From positions 1,178,001 to 1,242,000 of the forward strand of contig NZ_JACHJS010000001.1 of the NCBI RefSeq assembly GCF_014203755.1: a DNA stretch of 64,000 bases, read 5' to 3'. Shown here one piece after another: positions 1 through 9,571 of this stretch; position 1 is the first letter of the stretch; each line of letters begins with the position of its first letter. The notes under the pieces are model-generated. The model ran no database searches. It was not told the origin of the DNA and saw nothing but the letters and a program-made list of their open reading frames with translations. Position numbers and translations under genes: made by a program. The stretch is from Saccharothrix violaceirubra (GTDB lineage Bacteria; Actinomycetota; Actinomycetes; Mycobacteriales; Pseudonocardiaceae).

Positions 1-2
1 CC

Positions 3-761
3 CGTATCGCCCAGCCGGACGGCCTCGCTTTCGCCGCGATCGAAGGCGAGGGTGACGACCTCACCGCCGTCGAGATCGCCGACGACCCGTTCAGCGACCC
101 GAAGTTCACCGGCCGGAAGTGGCCGCTCGCCGACGTGCGCCTGCTCGCGCCGTTCCTGCCGCCCAAGATCGTGTGCGTGGGCCGCAACTACGCCGCGCAC
201 GCCGCCGAACTCGGCAACGAGGTCCCCGACAACCCCCTGATCTTCCTCAAGCCCAACACCGCCGTGGTCGGTCCGAACGCGGACGTCAAGCTGCCCGCCG
301 TGTCCGAGCGCGTCGACTTCGAGGGCGAACTGGCCGTCGTGATCGGTGTCGGCGGGCGTGACATCCCGGCGGCGCGCGCGTGGCAGTCGGTGCTGGGCTA
401 CACGATCGCCAACGACGTGACCGCGCGGGACCTCCAGAAGACCGACGGCCAGTGGACCCGCGCCAAGGGGTTCGACACGTTCTGCCCGTTGGGGCCGTGG
501 GTGGAGACGTCCTTCGACCCGCGGGACGTGGCGATCCGCACCATCGTGGACGGCGAGGTGAAGCAGGACTCGCGGACGTCGTTGCTCGTGCACGACATCC
601 CGACGCTCATCGAGTACATCTCGGGGATCATGACCCTGCGCCCGTTGGACGTGATCCTGACCGGCACGCCCGCCGGCGTCGGCCCGTTGTCGCCGGGCCA
701 GTCGGTGAGCGTGACGATCGAGGGCCTCGGCACGCTGACCAACCCCGTGTCCGCCCGCTGA
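3..761 (+). CDS. FAH-family hydrolase, 5' end outside window
   Basis: Fumarylacetoacetate hydrolase (FAH) family enzyme. The frame is open from base 3, so the start codon lies upstream; 252 residues are visible. The FAH core starts at '[17 protein letters not shown]'. The acidic metal-binding stretch '[11 protein letters not shown]' and the '[10 protein letters not shown]' motif follow. Members use Mg2+ to hydrolyse or decarboxylate acylpyruvates and related 2-keto acids in the cytosol; the substrate here cannot be read from sequence. A FAH-family gene next to gltX is also the arrangement I recall in mycobacteria (Rv2993c-Rv2992c), which supports orthology. The stop is followed directly by a GGACACC-family repeat at a convergent junction. 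Confidence 0.9.
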   Translation, partial: RIAQPDGLAFAAIEGEGDDLTAVEIADDPFSDPKFTGRKWPLADVRLLAPFLPPKIVCVGRNYAAHAAELGNEVPDNPLIFLKPNTAVVGPNADVKLPAVSERVDFEGELAVVIGVGGRDIPAARAWQSVLGYTIANDVTARDLQKTDGQWTRAKGFDTFCPLGPWVETSFDPRDVAIRTIVDGEVKQDSRTSLLVHDIPTLIEYISGIMTLRPLDVILTGTPAGVGPLSPGQSVSVTIEGLGTLTNPVSAR

Positions 762-764
762 CTC

Positions 765-917
765 CGCGAGTCCTCCACTCGGACACCCTGAGATACGCAC
801 TCGGGCACCGCGAAACCCGCACGCGGGCTGTCCCGAACGCGGGTTTCGCGGTGTCCGAACGCACAACTCGCGGTGCTTGAGTGCACAACTCGCGGTGCCT
901 GAGTGGAGGACTCGCGG
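765..917. repeat. GGACACC-family repeat, site 1 (convergent junction)
   Basis: This fills the gap between two converging stop codons. Units of about 22 bp read inward from each side: CGCGAGTCCTCCACTCGGAC-type, then TGAGATACGCACTCGGGCACC-like, and from the other strand three more ending in CACC. The two sides meet in a hairpin with 15-bp arms (806-820 and 839-853, CACCGCGAAACCCGC and its complement). It probably ends transcription from both sides. See the finding on the six-site family. Confidence 0.85.
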
Positions 918-920
918 GGG

Positions 921-2159
921 TCAGGTGCGGGGGATGCGTTCGGGGGCACGGCGGGCGAAGGCCGGGGCGTGCTCGGGACGCAGGCCGATCGCCACGAGGT
1001 AGGCGGGCACGCCCTGGAGGACCGGGAACCGCTGGAGCAGGCGCAACGGCAGCGGGGGACGGGTCGACTCCGGCGTCTTGTCCCCGGGCGGACTGAGGAA
1101 CCGGCCCTGCACGAGCCGCTGGAACGTCTGCGTCACCACGGTCGGGAACAGCCGCCGCCGACGCACCTTCGCCAGCACCGAAGGCGTGACTGTGCCCCGC
1201 CGCAGCGGTGCGGCCAGGATCGCCGCCGTCGCGACCGCGTCCTGCACGGCCAGGTTGATCCCCACGCCGCCGATCGGCGACATGGCGTGCGCGGCGTCCC
1301 CGATGCACAGCACGCCGTCCGCGTGCCACCGCCGCAACCGGTCCAGCTTCACGTCCAGCAGCTTCACGTCGTCGAGCGACTCGACGGTCTCCAGCCGCTC
1401 CGCCAGCCACGGCACGAGTTTCGCCACCCGCGCCCGGAACGCCTCGATCCCCTCGGTTCGCAGCCGCGCGTCCGTCCCCTTGCGGATCAGGAACGCGGTC
1501 TGGAAGTAGTCGCCGCGCGGGATCAGCACCACGGCGGTGTCCGGCCCGAACCGGCCCAGTCCGCCGCCGACGTCCTCCGTGCCGCGCGGCAGCCGGAACC
1601 ACCACACGTCCATGGGCACGCCGAACCGGTGCACCGGCAGCCCGGCTTCGGCGCGCACCAGCGAGCCGCGTCCGTCCGCCGCCACGACCAGGTCCGCGTT
1701 CAGCGTGCCCGCGCCGTCGGGACCGCGGTAGTGCACGCCGGTCATCTTGGACCCGGTGCGCGCCAATCCCGTGACCTCGGTGGACATCCGCAACGTGAAC
1801 GAAGGCTCACGTCGGGCCGCGTCCGCCATCAGGTCGAGGAAGTCCCACTGCGGCACGAACGCGATGTGCTTGTGCGGCCCCGGCAACCGGGTCAGGTCGG
1901 CCACCGTCTGCGGCCCGCTGTCGAGCAGGATCGCCATGCGCTCCACGAGCTGGTGCGGCACCTCGGCGAACGACGGCCCGAGGCCGAGTTCGTCCAGCAG
2001 CGTCAACGTCGACGCGTGCACCGTGTCGCCGCGGAAGTCGCGCAGGAAGTCGGCGTGCTTCTCCAGCACCGTCACGTCGACACCCGCACGGGCCAGCAAC
2101 AACCCCAACACCATGCCCGCGGGTCCACCGCCGGCGATCGCGACCGTCGTCCTCTCCAT
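921..2159 (-). CDS. FAD-dependent monooxygenase (PheA/TfdB type)
   Basis: Flavoprotein aromatic hydroxylase family, 412 aa. The N-terminal Rossmann fold 'IAGGGPAGMVLGLLLARAG' binds the FAD ADP part. The second FAD motif 'GDAAHAMSPIGGVGINLAVQ' lies near residue 285-305. Such enzymes use NAD(P)H and O2 to hydroxylate aromatic or polyketide substrates; no substrate is indicated here. I chose the ATG at 2159 because GAGGTG stands 7 nt before it; a GTG at 2168 is in frame. It is transcribed divergently from gltX, and a perfect inverted repeat (2175-2190) just upstream is a candidate operator. No dedicated regulator gene is adjacent. Confidence 0.88.
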   Translation of the reverse strand: MERTTVAIAGGGPAGMVLGLLLARAGVDVTVLEKHADFLRDFRGDTVHASTLTLLDELGLGPSFAEVPHQLVERMAILLDSGPQTVADLTRLPGPHKHIAFVPQWDFLDLMADAARREPSFTLRMSTEVTGLARTGSKMTGVHYRGPDGAGTLNADLVVAADGRGSLVRAEAGLPVHRFGVPMDVWWFRLPRGTEDVGGGLGRFGPDTAVVLIPRGDYFQTAFLIRKGTDARLRTEGIEAFRARVAKLVPWLAERLETVESLDDVKLLDVKLDRLRRWHADGVLCIGDAAHAMSPIGGVGINLAVQDAVATAAILAAPLRRGTVTPSVLAKVRRRRLFPTVVTQTFQRLVQGRFLSPPGDKTPESTRPPLPLRLLQRFPVLQGVPAYLVAIGLRPEHAPAFARRAPERIPRT

Positions 2160-2174
2160 CGTCCCCACCTCGTT

Positions 2175-2190
2175 TTCAACACCAGTTGAA
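2175..2190. promoter_or_regulatory. Candidate operator upstream of FAD monooxygenase
   Basis: TTCAAC-ACCA-GTTGAA, a perfect 6-bp inverted repeat with a 4-bp centre, 15 bp before the monooxygenase start and 57 bp before gltX. The form suits a dimeric TetR- or MarR-type repressor; the regulator is not encoded next to it. Confidence 0.5.
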
Positions 2191-2247
2191 TAAGCTCAGG
2201 ATGCTCCCGGGTGCCCGCGCGGTCAAGCCGGATAGGCTGATCGGGTC

Positions 2248-3738
2248 ATGAGCGCAACAGCTGCCCCCTCAGAGGTCCGCGTCCGCTTCTCGCCGTCGCC
2301 GACCGGTACGCCCCACGTGGGCCTCATCCGCACCGCCCTGTTCAACTGGGCGTACGCCCGGCACACGGGCGGTTCCGTCGTGTTCCGCATCGAGGACACC
2401 GACGCCGCGCGCGACTCCGAGGAGTCGTACAACTCACTCCTGGACGCCCTGCGGTGGCTGGGCCTCGACTGGGACGAGGGCCCCGAGGTCGGCGGCCCGC
2501 ACGCGCCGTACCGGCAGAGTCAGCGTCGCGAGATCTATGCCGACATCGCGCGCCGGCTGTTCGAGGCGGGCGAGCTGTACGAGTCGTTCTCCACGCCCGC
2601 CGAGGTCGAGGAGCGGCGCAAGGCCGCGGGCCAGGACCCGAAGCTGGGCTACGACAACTTCGACCGCACGCTCACCGACGAGCAGAAGGCCGCGTTCCGC
2701 GCCGAGGGCCGCGAACCCGTGCTGCGCCTGTTCGTCCCGGACGAGGACCTGTCGTGGGTCGACCTCGTGCGCGGCGAGATCACGTTCAAGGCGGGCAGCA
2801 CCCCCGACCCGGTCCTGGTGCGCGCCAACGGCGACCCGCTCTACCCGTTCACCAACCCGGTCGACGACGCGCTCATGGGAATCACCCACGTGCTGCGCGG
2901 CGAGGACCTGCTGCCGTCCACGCCGCGGCAGATCGCGCTTTACCACGCGCTGATCCGAATCGGTGTCACCACGTTCACGCCGCGGTTCGGCCACCTGCCC
3001 TACGTGATGGGCGAAGGCAACAAGAAGCTGTCCAAGCGCGACCCGCAGTCGAATCTTTTCCTCTACCGGGATCGCGGATTCCTGCCCGCCGGATTGCTGA
3101 ACTACCTCGCGCTGCTCGGCTGGTCCATCGCGGACGATCGGGACATCTTCTCCGTCGCCGAACTCGTCGAGGCGTTCTCCCTGGAGAAGGTGAGCGCGAA
3201 TCCCGCGCGCTTCGACCTCAAGAAGGCCGAGGCGATCAACGCGACGCACCTGCGCGCCCTGCCCGCGGCCGAGTTCGTGACGCTGGCCGTGCCGTACCTC
3301 GTGGCCGACGGCGTGCTGCCGGCCGAGCCGTCGGCGGAGCAGCTCGCCGTGCTCTCCGGTGTGGCGCCGCTGGTCCAGGAACGCCTCGTGGTCCTGTCCG
3401 AAGCGGCCGGCATGGTCCGGTTCCTGTTCGCCGCCGAGGAGGACTTCGCCCCGGAGGAGGACTCCGCGGCCAAGGCGCTGGGCGCCGACGCGGTTCCCGT
3501 GCTGGAGGCGTCGATCGCCGCGCTGGAGACCGTGCCGGAGTGGACCGCCGCCGCGATCGAGGAGGCGCTGAAGGTGTCCCTTGTGGACGGACTGGGCCTC
3601 AAGCCGCGCAAGGCGTACGCGCCGGTGCGGGTCGCCGTGACGGGCCGTACCGTCTCGCCTCCGCTGTACGAATCCATGGAACTGGTCGGTCGGGATCGCT
3701 CGATCGGGCGATTGCGTCGGGCGCTCGGGGCAATCTGA
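2248..3738 (+). CDS. gltX: Glutamyl-tRNA synthetase
   Basis: Class I aminoacyl-tRNA synthetase charging tRNA-Glu, 496 aa, normal length. The HIGH-type motif appears as '[20 protein letters not shown]' near residue 17, and the KMSKS-type motif as '[10 protein letters not shown]' near residue 255. Actinobacteria generally lack GlnRS, so this enzyme is probably non-discriminating and also charges tRNA-Gln with Glu for GatCAB amidation. It is notable that tRNA-Gln and tRNA-Glu genes lie 0.9-1.1 kb downstream. A TAGGCT hexamer at 2233-2238 ends 9 nt before the ATG and there is no Shine-Dalgarno, so the mRNA is likely leaderless or nearly so. Confidence 0.97.
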   Translation: MSATAAPSEVRVRFSPSPTGTPHVGLIRTALFNWAYARHTGGSVVFRIEDTDAARDSEESYNSLLDALRWLGLDWDEGPEVGGPHAPYRQSQRREIYADIARRLFEAGELYESFSTPAEVEERRKAAGQDPKLGYDNFDRTLTDEQKAAFRAEGREPVLRLFVPDEDLSWVDLVRGEITFKAGSTPDPVLVRANGDPLYPFTNPVDDALMGITHVLRGEDLLPSTPRQIALYHALIRIGVTTFTPRFGHLPYVMGEGNKKLSKRDPQSNLFLYRDRGFLPAGLLNYLALLGWSIADDRDIFSVAELVEAFSLEKVSANPARFDLKKAEAINATHLRALPAAEFVTLAVPYLVADGVLPAEPSAEQLAVLSGVAPLVQERLVVLSEAAGMVRFLFAAEEDFAPEEDSAAKALGADAVPVLEASIAALETVPEWTAAAIEEALKVSLVDGLGLKPRKAYAPVRVAVTGRTVSPPLYESMELVGRDRSIGRLRRALGAI

Positions 3739-3842
3739 GTGGTGCTATCGGGCGGTTCAGGAGTGCTTGACCGTACAAGAGCCGCCAGATATCACCTCCT
3801 TGGTCGAGTCGGACGGGGTGTGCCCGCACCTAGCCTCACTGG

Positions 3843-4580
3843 GTGACAACCGCAGCCCCGTCCCTCACCCCCCGGAGAACCGGCGAGATCCGCGCCGTGT
3901 GCCTCGACGTGGACGACACGCTCGTCGACTACAGCACCTCGTCGAAGGCGGCGCTGGCCGCGATCGTCGGCAACGACGACTCCTTCCCGCTGTGGCAGCG
4001 CATCACCGACGAGCACTGTTCGCGCCTGCTGGCGGGTGAACTCACCTACGACACCATGCGGAACATCCGGACGCGGGCGTTCTTCGCCGCGCTCGGCGAG
4101 GAGCTGTCCGAGGCCGAGGCCACCCGCCGCGAGCTGCGCCGGCAGGAGGTGCTCGCCGCGGGCTGGCGCCTGTTCCCCGACGTGGTGCCGTGCCTGGAGT
4201 GGTTGCGCGCCAGCGGGTTGCCCCTCGCCGCCGTGAGCAACGCCTCCGGCCGGCACCAGCGCGTGAAGATCGCCAACCTGGGCCTGGCCCAGTACTTCGA
4301 CACGGTTCTGATCGCGGGTGAGGTGGGCGCGGCCAAGCCGGACCGCGTGATCTTCGACACCGCGTGCGACGACCTGGGCGTGTCCCTGCACGACACCGTC
4401 CACGTAGGAGACCGGTTGCACGCCGACGCCATCGGCGCCCGCGACGCCGGGATGAAGGGCGTGTGGCTGAACCGACAGGGCCCCCGCGAAGGCACGCTGC
4501 CGACCGGCATCAGCGCCATCAGCAGCCTGTCTGAGCTGCCCGAACTCCTCGTGTGCGAGCTCTCGGCAGCCTCGGCGTGA
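3843..4580 (+). CDS. HAD-superfamily hydrolase
   Basis: Haloacid dehalogenase-type phosphatase, 245 aa. Motif I 'CLDVDDTLVDYS' carries the nucleophilic Asp. Motif II Ser lies in 'AAVSNASG', motif III Lys in 'GAAKPDRVIFD', and motif IV acids in 'VHVGDRLHADAIGARDAG'. The cap domain is alpha-helical (subclass I). The substrate is unknown; cytosolic phosphomonoesters are typical. The start is GTG: a TAGCCT -10-like hexamer (3831-3836) sits only 6 nt upstream and there is no ribosome binding site, so translation is probably leaderless. It stands between gltX and the tRNA pair with its own promoter. Confidence 0.9.
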   Translation: MTTAAPSLTPRRTGEIRAVCLDVDDTLVDYSTSSKAALAAIVGNDDSFPLWQRITDEHCSRLLAGELTYDTMRNIRTRAFFAALGEELSEAEATRRELRRQEVLAAGWRLFPDVVPCLEWLRASGLPLAAVSNASGRHQRVKIANLGLAQYFDTVLIAGEVGAAKPDRVIFDTACDDLGVSLHDTVHVGDRLHADAIGARDAGMKGVWLNRQGPREGTLPTGISAISSLSELPELLVCELSAASA

Positions 4581-4681
4581 ACCCCGATTTCCGTTCCGCC
4601 GGGTGCGTGGTCTAGTATTCATCCCGGCGGAACGGAGAGCCCCCGAAGCCCAGGCAGCGGGTAAGCTGATCGGAAAGCCAA

Positions 4682-4753
4682 TGGGGTATGGTGTAATTGG
4701 CAGCACGACTGATTCTGGTTCAGTTAGTCTAGGTTCGAGTCCTGGTACCCCAG
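4682..4753 (+). tRNA. tRNA-Gln (anticodon CTG)
   Basis: 72-nt cloverleaf. Acceptor arms TGGGGTA/TACCCCA pair fully, with discriminator G. The anticodon stem ACTGA/TCAGT encloses loop TTCTGGT, anticodon CTG. The T-arm contains GGTTCGAGTCC. CCA is not encoded. Confidence 0.95.
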
Positions 4754-4826
4754 CTGTAAGACCCGGTGAATCGGTAGAATAAGATGTGCTAGACTGCCGG
4801 AGCACCACGGAGAACGAAAACTGAAT

Positions 4827-4855
4827 TTCTTGATCGGCAGCCAGTCTGATAAGAT
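4827..4855 (+). promoter_or_regulatory. Candidate promoter of tRNA-Glu
   Basis: TTCTTG (-35, 4827-4832), a 17-bp spacer, then TAAGAT (-10, 4850-4855), placed 13 bp before the tRNA 5' end. The region is AT-rich compared with its surroundings. No transcript data exist here, so this rests on spacing and hexamers only. Confidence 0.5.
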
Positions 4856-4868
4856 CGAGAAAACCTAG

Positions 4869-4941
4869 GGCCCCGTCGTCTAGCGGCCTAGGACGCCGCC
4901 CTCTCAAGGCGGTAGCGTGGGTTCGAATCCCATCGGGGCTA
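4869..4941 (+). tRNA. tRNA-Glu (anticodon CTC)
   Basis: 73-nt cloverleaf. Acceptor GGCCCCG/CGGGGCT includes a G-U first pair; discriminator A. The anticodon stem GCCGCC/GGCGGT encloses loop CTCTCAA, anticodon CTC. The T-arm is GGGTTCGAATCCC. A strong hairpin terminator follows 11 nt after the 3' end. Confidence 0.96.
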
Positions 4942-4951
4942 CAGATTGAGG

Positions 4952-4987
4952 GATCCCCGCACCGGAAGAGCTGGTGCGGGGATCTTT
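4952..4987 (+). terminator. Rho-independent terminator of tRNA-Glu
   Basis: Perfect 12-bp stem GATCCCCGCACC / GGTGCGGGGATC (4952-4963, 4973-4984) with a 9-nt loop and a TTT tail. Confidence 0.85.
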
Positions 4988-5000
4988 CGCATTTCGCATT

Positions 5001-5224
5001 GGGGGCGCGGCCCCCAAACCCCGCGCAGGAGGGCTTCGCCCCCTGCACCCCCGAGCGGGGTCGAGTCGCGTTGTGATGATGGCGAGCCCCGTGCGGGATT
5101 CGAGTTACTCGGTGATGGTGTGGTCACCCCGCGTCGAACCTGTGCGAAGCACGGACAGCATGTTGATCATGCCCCCGCTACCTGCCGGCAGCGAAGCCTG
5201 TGCGAAGCACCGGCAGCATGGTGA
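5001..5224. repeat. Non-coding palindromes and a 28-bp direct repeat
   Basis: The 520-bp stretch between tRNA-Glu and the IclR gene holds no convincing gene. It contains GGGGGCGCGGCCCCC (5001-5015), a second imperfect hairpin around AGGGCTTCGCCCC (5025-5046), and a near-direct repeat of CCTGTGCGAAGCAC followed by GGCAGCATG-like sequence at 5139-5166 and 5197-5224, 58 bp apart. An imperfect hairpin at 5394-5418 may end the IclR transcript. G-rich hairpins of this kind are scattered in actinomycete genomes; function unknown. Confidence 0.6.
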
Positions 5225-5461
5225 GCAACCCGCATCGGTGGCACACCTGGGGCACGACACCCTCCTTGGCGGCCTGCCCGGCGGCGAGTGACGCTTGAAA
5301 CGCTTCCCCGCACCAGCCCCGGACGACACCCGTCAGGCAGAAGTCGCTGGAACGCCTCCACGCCCAACCCCGGAACACCAAGACACAAGCCCGCCCCGCC
5401 ACGAAAACCGTGACGGGGCGAGAAGACGGTCACCAAGACACGAACCACAGACACAGAAGCC

Positions 5462-6163
5462 CTACAGGCGCGACTGAAGAGCCTCCGCGGCAGCCAGCAG
5501 ATCCGCGGCCCACCGCGCCCCGGGCCGACGCCCCATCCGATCGATGGGCCCCGACACCGACACCGCCGCGACCACGGCCCCCGTGCTGTCCCGCACCGGA
5601 GCCGAGACGCTCGCCACACCGGGCTCACGCTCGGCCACCGACTGAGCCCACCCACGCCGCCGCACCTCCAGCAGGGTGCGCTCCCCGTAGACCGCGTCCG
5701 CCAGGACCGAACGCTGGGTCCCCGGATCGGCCCACGCCGCCAGGACCTTCGCTCCCGACCCCGCCGTCATCGGCAACCGCGCACCCACGGGCACGGTGTC
5801 CCGCAACCCGCTGGGCGGTTCCGCCGACGACACGCAGATCCGCTGCGTCCCGTCCCGCCGGTAGAGCTGCACGCTCTCGCCGGTGATGTCGCGCAGCCTC
5901 GGGAGTACCGAGGACGCCGCGTCCAGGAGGGGGTCGGTGGCCCCGCCCGCCAGTTCCGCCAAGGCCGCGCCAGGACGCCAGCGACCGTCGGAACCCCGTC
6001 GCAGCAACCGGTGCACTTCGAGCCCCACTGCCAAGCGGTGCGCGGTCGCACGGGGCAGGCCCGTCCGGTTGCACAACTCGGCCAGGCCGCACGGATCCTT
6101 TGCGACGGCGTTCAACACGGCCACTGCCTTGTCCAGCACGCCGATCCCGCTATGCTGTCCCAC
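5462..6163 (-). CDS. ndgR: IclR-family regulator (NdgR-like)
   Basis: IclR-type transcription factor, 233 aa. The N-terminal winged helix-turn-helix '[20 protein letters not shown]' covers roughly residues 26-45. The rest is the GAF-like effector domain with '[11 protein letters not shown]' and '[18 protein letters not shown]'. In Streptomyces and mycobacteria the orthologue NdgR sits divergently beside leuCD and controls leucine and sulfur amino acid genes; the same arrangement is seen here. The start is GTG at 6163. A palindrome in the 72-bp gap to leuC (6178-6194) is the probable joint operator, which would allow autoregulation. Confidence 0.9.
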   Translation of the reverse strand: MGQHSGIGVLDKAVAVLNAVAKDPCGLAELCNRTGLPRATAHRLAVGLEVHRLLRRGSDGRWRPGAALAELAGGATDPLLDAASSVLPRLRDITGESVQLYRRDGTQRICVSSAEPPSGLRDTVPVGARLPMTAGSGAKVLAAWADPGTQRSVLADAVYGERTLLEVRRRGWAQSVAEREPGVASVSAPVRDSTGAVVAAVSVSGPIDRMGRRPGARWAADLLAAAEALQSRL

Positions 6164-6177
6164 AAGCCGATACTAGC

Positions 6178-6220
6178 TTCCCACTGTCTGGGAAGTCCAG
6201 ATCTATCGACTGTCCAGATC
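6178..6220. promoter_or_regulatory. Candidate NdgR operator, ndgR-leuC gap
   Basis: Perfect inverted repeat TTCCCA-CTGTC-TGGGAA at 6178-6194, followed by two direct copies of GTCCAGATC at 6195-6203 and 6212-6220. It lies between divergent starts at 6163 and 6236. The core TCCCA-N5-TGGGA recurs at 19932-19946 before the cysteine dioxygenase leader. Confidence 0.6.
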
Positions 6221-6235
6221 CTGGGAGTAAAGCTG

Positions 6236-7639
6236 ATGAGCCGCACGCTCGCGGAGAAGGTGTGGGAGGCGCACGTCGTGCGTCACGGCAGTGGCGCCGA
6301 GCCCGACCTGCTCTACATCGATCTCCACCTGCTGCACGAAGTCACGAGCCCGCAGGCATTCGACGGCCTGCGGCTGGCCGGTCGTCCGATCCGCCGTCCG
6401 GACCTCACGATCGCCACCGAGGACCACAACGTCCCCACCGTCGACATCGAACTCCCCATCGCCGACCCGGTGTCGCGCACGCAGGTCGAGACCCTGCGCC
6501 GCAACTGCGCCGAGTTCGGCGTGCGGCTGCACCCGATGGGCGACTTCGAGCAGGGCATCGTCCACGTCGTCGGTCCGCAGCTGGGCCTGACCCAGCCCGG
6601 TATGACCGTCGTCTGCGGCGACAGCCACACGTCCACGCACGGCGCGTTCGGCGCGCTCGCGTTCGGCATCGGCACGTCCGAGGTCGAGCACGTGATGGCG
6701 ACGCAGACCCTGCCCCTGCGGCCGTTCAAGACCATGGCCATCACGGTCGACGGCTCGCTCAAGCCGGGCGTCACGGCCAAGGACATCATCCTCGCGGTGA
6801 TCGCGAAGATCGGCACCGGCGGCGGACAGGGCTACGTGCTGGAGTACCGGGGCGCCGCGATCGAGGCGCTGTCGATGGAAGCGCGGATGACCGTTTGCAA
6901 CATGTCGATCGAGGCCGGCGCCCGCGCGGGCATGATCGCGCCGGACGAGACCACGTTCGAGTACCTCAAGGGCCGGCCGCACGCGGCCTCCGGCGCGGAC
7001 TGGGACGCGGCCGTCGAGTACTGGAAGACGTTGCGCACGGACGACGACGCCACGTTCGACGAAGAGGTCCGGCTGAACGCGGACGAGCTGACGCCGTTCG
7101 TGACGTGGGGCACCAACCCCGGCCAGGGCCTGCCGCTGGGCGCGTCGGTGCCCGACCCCGAGACCATCGGGGACGAGAACGAGCGCGTCGCGGCCGAGAA
7201 GGCGCTGGCGTACATGGGTCTGGAGGCGGGCACGCCGCTGCGCGACATCCGGGTCGACACGGTCTTCCTCGGCTCGTGCACCAACGGTCGGATCGAGGAC
7301 CTGCGCGCCGCCGCCGACGTGCTCAAGGGGCACCGCGTGGCCGACGGCGTGCGGATGCTCGTCGTGCCGGGTTCGATGCGCGTGCGCGCCCAGGCGGAAT
7401 CCGAGGGCCTGCACGAGGTGTTCCTGGCCGCCGGCGCCGAGTGGCGCCAGGCCGGCTGTTCGATGTGCCTGGGCATGAACCCCGACCAGCTCAAGCCGGG
7501 CGAGCGCAGCGCGTCGACCTCCAACCGCAACTTCGAGGGCAGGCAGGGCAAGGGCGGTCGCACGCACCTGGTCTCGCCGCTCGTCGCCGCCGCCACCGCC
7601 GTGCGCGGCACGCTGTCGTCGCCCGCCGATCTGGTCTGA
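6236..7639 (+). CDS. leuC: 3-isopropylmalate dehydratase, large subunit
   Basis: Aconitase-family LeuC, 467 aa, converting 2- to 3-isopropylmalate in leucine synthesis together with LeuD. The iron-sulfur cysteines are seen in '[14 protein letters not shown]' and '[13 protein letters not shown]'. '[15 protein letters not shown]' and '[19 protein letters not shown]' are hallmark motifs. The frame stays open upstream to 6011, but the ATG at 6236 begins the conserved '[15 protein letters not shown]' and has GGGAG 8 nt before it. leuD follows after 15 nt, so the two form an operon, probably under NdgR. Confidence 0.97.
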   Translation: MSRTLAEKVWEAHVVRHGSGAEPDLLYIDLHLLHEVTSPQAFDGLRLAGRPIRRPDLTIATEDHNVPTVDIELPIADPVSRTQVETLRRNCAEFGVRLHPMGDFEQGIVHVVGPQLGLTQPGMTVVCGDSHTSTHGAFGALAFGIGTSEVEHVMATQTLPLRPFKTMAITVDGSLKPGVTAKDIILAVIAKIGTGGGQGYVLEYRGAAIEALSMEARMTVCNMSIEAGARAGMIAPDETTFEYLKGRPHAASGADWDAAVEYWKTLRTDDDATFDEEVRLNADELTPFVTWGTNPGQGLPLGASVPDPETIGDENERVAAEKALAYMGLEAGTPLRDIRVDTVFLGSCTNGRIEDLRAAADVLKGHRVADGVRMLVVPGSMRVRAQAESEGLHEVFLAAGAEWRQAGCSMCLGMNPDQLKPGERSASTSNRNFEGRQGKGGRTHLVSPLVAAATAVRGTLSSPADLV

Positions 7640-7654
7640 GGGAGTTCGAAGGAC

Positions 7655-8257
7655 ATGGAAGCGTTCACCACCCACACCGGTGTCGGCGTGCCGCTGCGGC
7701 GGTCCAACGTGGACACCGACCAGATCATCCCGGCCGTCTACCTCAAGCGGGTCACCCGGACCGGCTTCGAGGACGGCCTGTTCGCGGCGTGGCGCGGCGA
7801 CGAGTCGTTCGTGCTGAACCAGGAGCCGTTCCGGGCGGGCAGCGTGCTCGTCGCGGGCCCCGACTTCGGAACCGGCTCGTCCCGCGAGCACGCCGTGTGG
7901 GCCCTGATGGACTACGGCTTCCGGGTGGTCCTCTCGTCACGGTTCGCCGACATCTTCCGGGGCAACGCGGGCAAGCAGGGGCTCGTCGCCGCTCAGTTGG
8001 AGCAGTCCGACGTCGAATTGCTGTGGAAGATCCTGGAGAACGAACCCGGTACGCCGGTGACCGTCGACCTGGCCGCGAAGACGGTGTCGGCCAAGGACTT
8101 CTCGGCGCCGTTCGGCATCGACGACTACACCCGTTGGCGTCTGCTGGAGGGATTGGACGACATCGCGCTGACCCTGCGGCACGCCGAGGACATCGGCGGG
8201 TTCGAGGGTCGTCGGCCGGCTTGGCTGCCCACAACCGTTCCGCCGACCGCCGGCTGA
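7655..8257 (+). CDS. leuD: 3-isopropylmalate dehydratase, small subunit
   Basis: LeuD, 200 aa, the swivel-domain subunit that completes isopropylmalate isomerase with LeuC. Typical motifs: '[17 protein letters not shown]' near the N-terminus and '[17 protein letters not shown]' in the substrate loop. GGGAG precedes the ATG. It is co-transcribed with leuC, and a strong hairpin (8264-8303) follows 6 bp after the stop, closing the operon. Confidence 0.96.
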   Translation: MEAFTTHTGVGVPLRRSNVDTDQIIPAVYLKRVTRTGFEDGLFAAWRGDESFVLNQEPFRAGSVLVAGPDFGTGSSREHAVWALMDYGFRVVLSSRFADIFRGNAGKQGLVAAQLEQSDVELLWKILENEPGTPVTVDLAAKTVSAKDFSAPFGIDDYTRWRLLEGLDDIALTLRHAEDIGGFEGRRPAWLPTTVPPTAG

Positions 8258-8263
8258 CGGATC

Positions 8264-8303
8264 GGGGCCGGATTTCCCCCGCGAACAGCGGAAATCCGGC
8301 CCC
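8264..8303 (+). terminator. Terminator of leuCD
   Basis: Perfect 14-bp stem GGGGCCGGATTTCC / GGAAATCCGGCCCC with a 12-nt loop; no U-run, as is common in actinobacteria. The stretch 8304-8465 holds only the hupB promoter region and its GGGAGG ribosome binding site. Confidence 0.8.
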
Positions 8304-8465
8304 GCCGATCCCGTCGAGCGCCTCTCGTGTCCCTCGACAGGGCGCAATTGCCCACGCCACAACGGAAATTTTGGCGTGGCGATTGGTATTTCCTTGCATA
8401 TGGGCTTACCGTGGCCTTCAGTCGGCCCTGAACTAGGGCCGTGAGCGTCCTGGGAGGGACTGAAG

Positions 8466-9182
8466 GTGAACAAGGCCCAGCTCATCGAGGCGCTCGCCGA
8501 GCGCCTGGGCGACAAGAAGAACGCCGCCGCCGCCGTCGACGGCATCGTGGACGTCATCGTCCGCAGCGTCCACAAGGGCGAGAAGGTCAACATCACCGGT
8601 TTCGGTGTCTTCGAGAAGCGTGCCCGTGCAGCCCGCACGGCCCGCAACCCCCGCACCGGCGAGACCGTGAAGGTCAAGAAGACCAACGTCCCGGCCTTCC
8701 GCGCGGGCTCGACGTTCAAGGACGTCATCAGCGGTACCAAGAAGCTGCCCCGCGTCACGGCCGCCAAGCCCGCCGCGACGGCCGCCCCCAAGGCCGCCAC
8801 CACCGCGACGAAGGCTCCGGCCACCCGCGGCACCACCGCGCGTACGACCACCACGCGTGCCACGCGTGCGACCACGACGCGCACCACCACGGCCGCTGCC
8901 GCCGCGACGAAGGCTCCGGCCACCCGCCGGACCGCTGCCGCCGCCAAGCCGGCCGCCGCTGCCGCGACCACGGCCGCCAAGGCGACCACCGCCACCAAGG
9001 CGGCACCGGCGAAGGCGACCGCGACCAAGGCCACGGCGGCCAAGACGACCGCCGCCAAGGCCACCACGGCCGCGAAGCCCGCCGCCAAGCGGGCCACGGC
9101 CGCCAAGGCCGCGCCGGTCAAGGCCGCGACCACGGCAGCGGCCAAGCCCGCCGCCAAGAAGGCCCCGGCCAAGAAGAAGTGA
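8466..9182 (+). CDS. hupB: HU-like nucleoid protein with basic tail
   Basis: HupB/HLP-type histone-like protein, 238 aa. Residues 1-95 are a complete HU fold ('[20 protein letters not shown]', the '[18 protein letters not shown]' DNA-binding arm). Residues 96-238 form a low-complexity Ala/Lys/Thr tail with PAKK- and TKAPATR-like repeats, resembling the histone H1-like tail of mycobacterial HupB. It compacts DNA and helps set nucleoid structure. Start GTG, with GGGAGG 8 nt upstream. It converges on mutT1-ppk; PPK also carries a similar basic tail (see findings). The opposite strand is open only because of the skewed composition. Confidence 0.95.
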   Translation: MNKAQLIEALAERLGDKKNAAAAVDGIVDVIVRSVHKGEKVNITGFGVFEKRARAARTARNPRTGETVKVKKTNVPAFRAGSTFKDVISGTKKLPRVTAAKPAATAAPKAATTATKAPATRGTTARTTTTRATRATTTRTTTAAAAATKAPATRRTAAAAKPAAAAATTAAKATTATKAAPAKATATKATAAKTTAAKATTAAKPAAKRATAAKAAPVKAATTAAAKPAAKKAPAKKK

Positions 9183-9254
9183 CCCGAGGGCGATGAGCCC
9201 TCACGTGATCCGGGCCGGCCTCCAGCCGGCAGGACCACACAGCCACACAGCTCG

Positions 9255-9284
9255 AGGCCCGGTGCGGACGCGCACCGGGCCTTA
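9255..9284 (+). terminator. Terminator of hupB
   Basis: Perfect 12-bp stem AGGCCCGGTGCG / CGCACCGGGCCT (9255-9266, 9271-9282) with a 4-nt loop and a short TTA tail. The remainder up to 9493 shows no gene. Confidence 0.85.
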
Positions 9285-9493
9285 GCTATGTCCGAGGCAC
9301 CCCAGGGCAAATCGGTCCCGACCGGTACCGCTCACGCGTGCGGTCCGGACCGAACGGTCCCGTGACCCGCTTCCGTCGGACGAACTTCCCGGACCGTCCG
9401 GCGGACCCCTTCATGCGGAAGGGTGGTCGTCCCACCGGACTTCCGAAGGGCCGTCCGGGCGCGATGCCGATTCGGAAACCGAATACGCGTGCG

Positions 9494-9558
9494 GTCCGAG
9501 TGCGTGTTTCGGGGTGCCTGAGTGCGTGTTTCAGGGTGTCCGAGTGGAGGGCTCGCGA
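9494..9558. repeat. GGACACC-family repeat, site 2 (convergent junction)
   Basis: Three units on the minus strand: CGCGAGCCCTCCACTCGGAC with ACC, then TGAAACACGCACTCAGGCAC with C, then CGAAACACGCACTCGGAC. They read away from the mutT1 stop, 14 bp away, in the gap between hupB and mutT1. Confidence 0.8.
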
Positions 9559-9571
9559 GAGGGGCGGGGGC

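Noticed and set aside
5167..5655. Possible genes in the gap between tRNA-Glu and the IclR gene
   Set aside because: Several overlapping short frames, no ribosome binding site, no recognisable protein; the region holds hairpins and a direct repeat instead.
6011..6235. Longer leuC start
   Set aside because: It would run through the ndgR-leuC operator and into ndgR; the conserved LeuC N-terminus starts at 6236 with a ribosome binding site.
7937..9310. Minus-strand frame of Ala/Val-rich sequence opposite hupB
   Set aside because: It mirrors the Lys/Ala/Thr repeats of the HupB tail; such antisense frames are composition artefacts.
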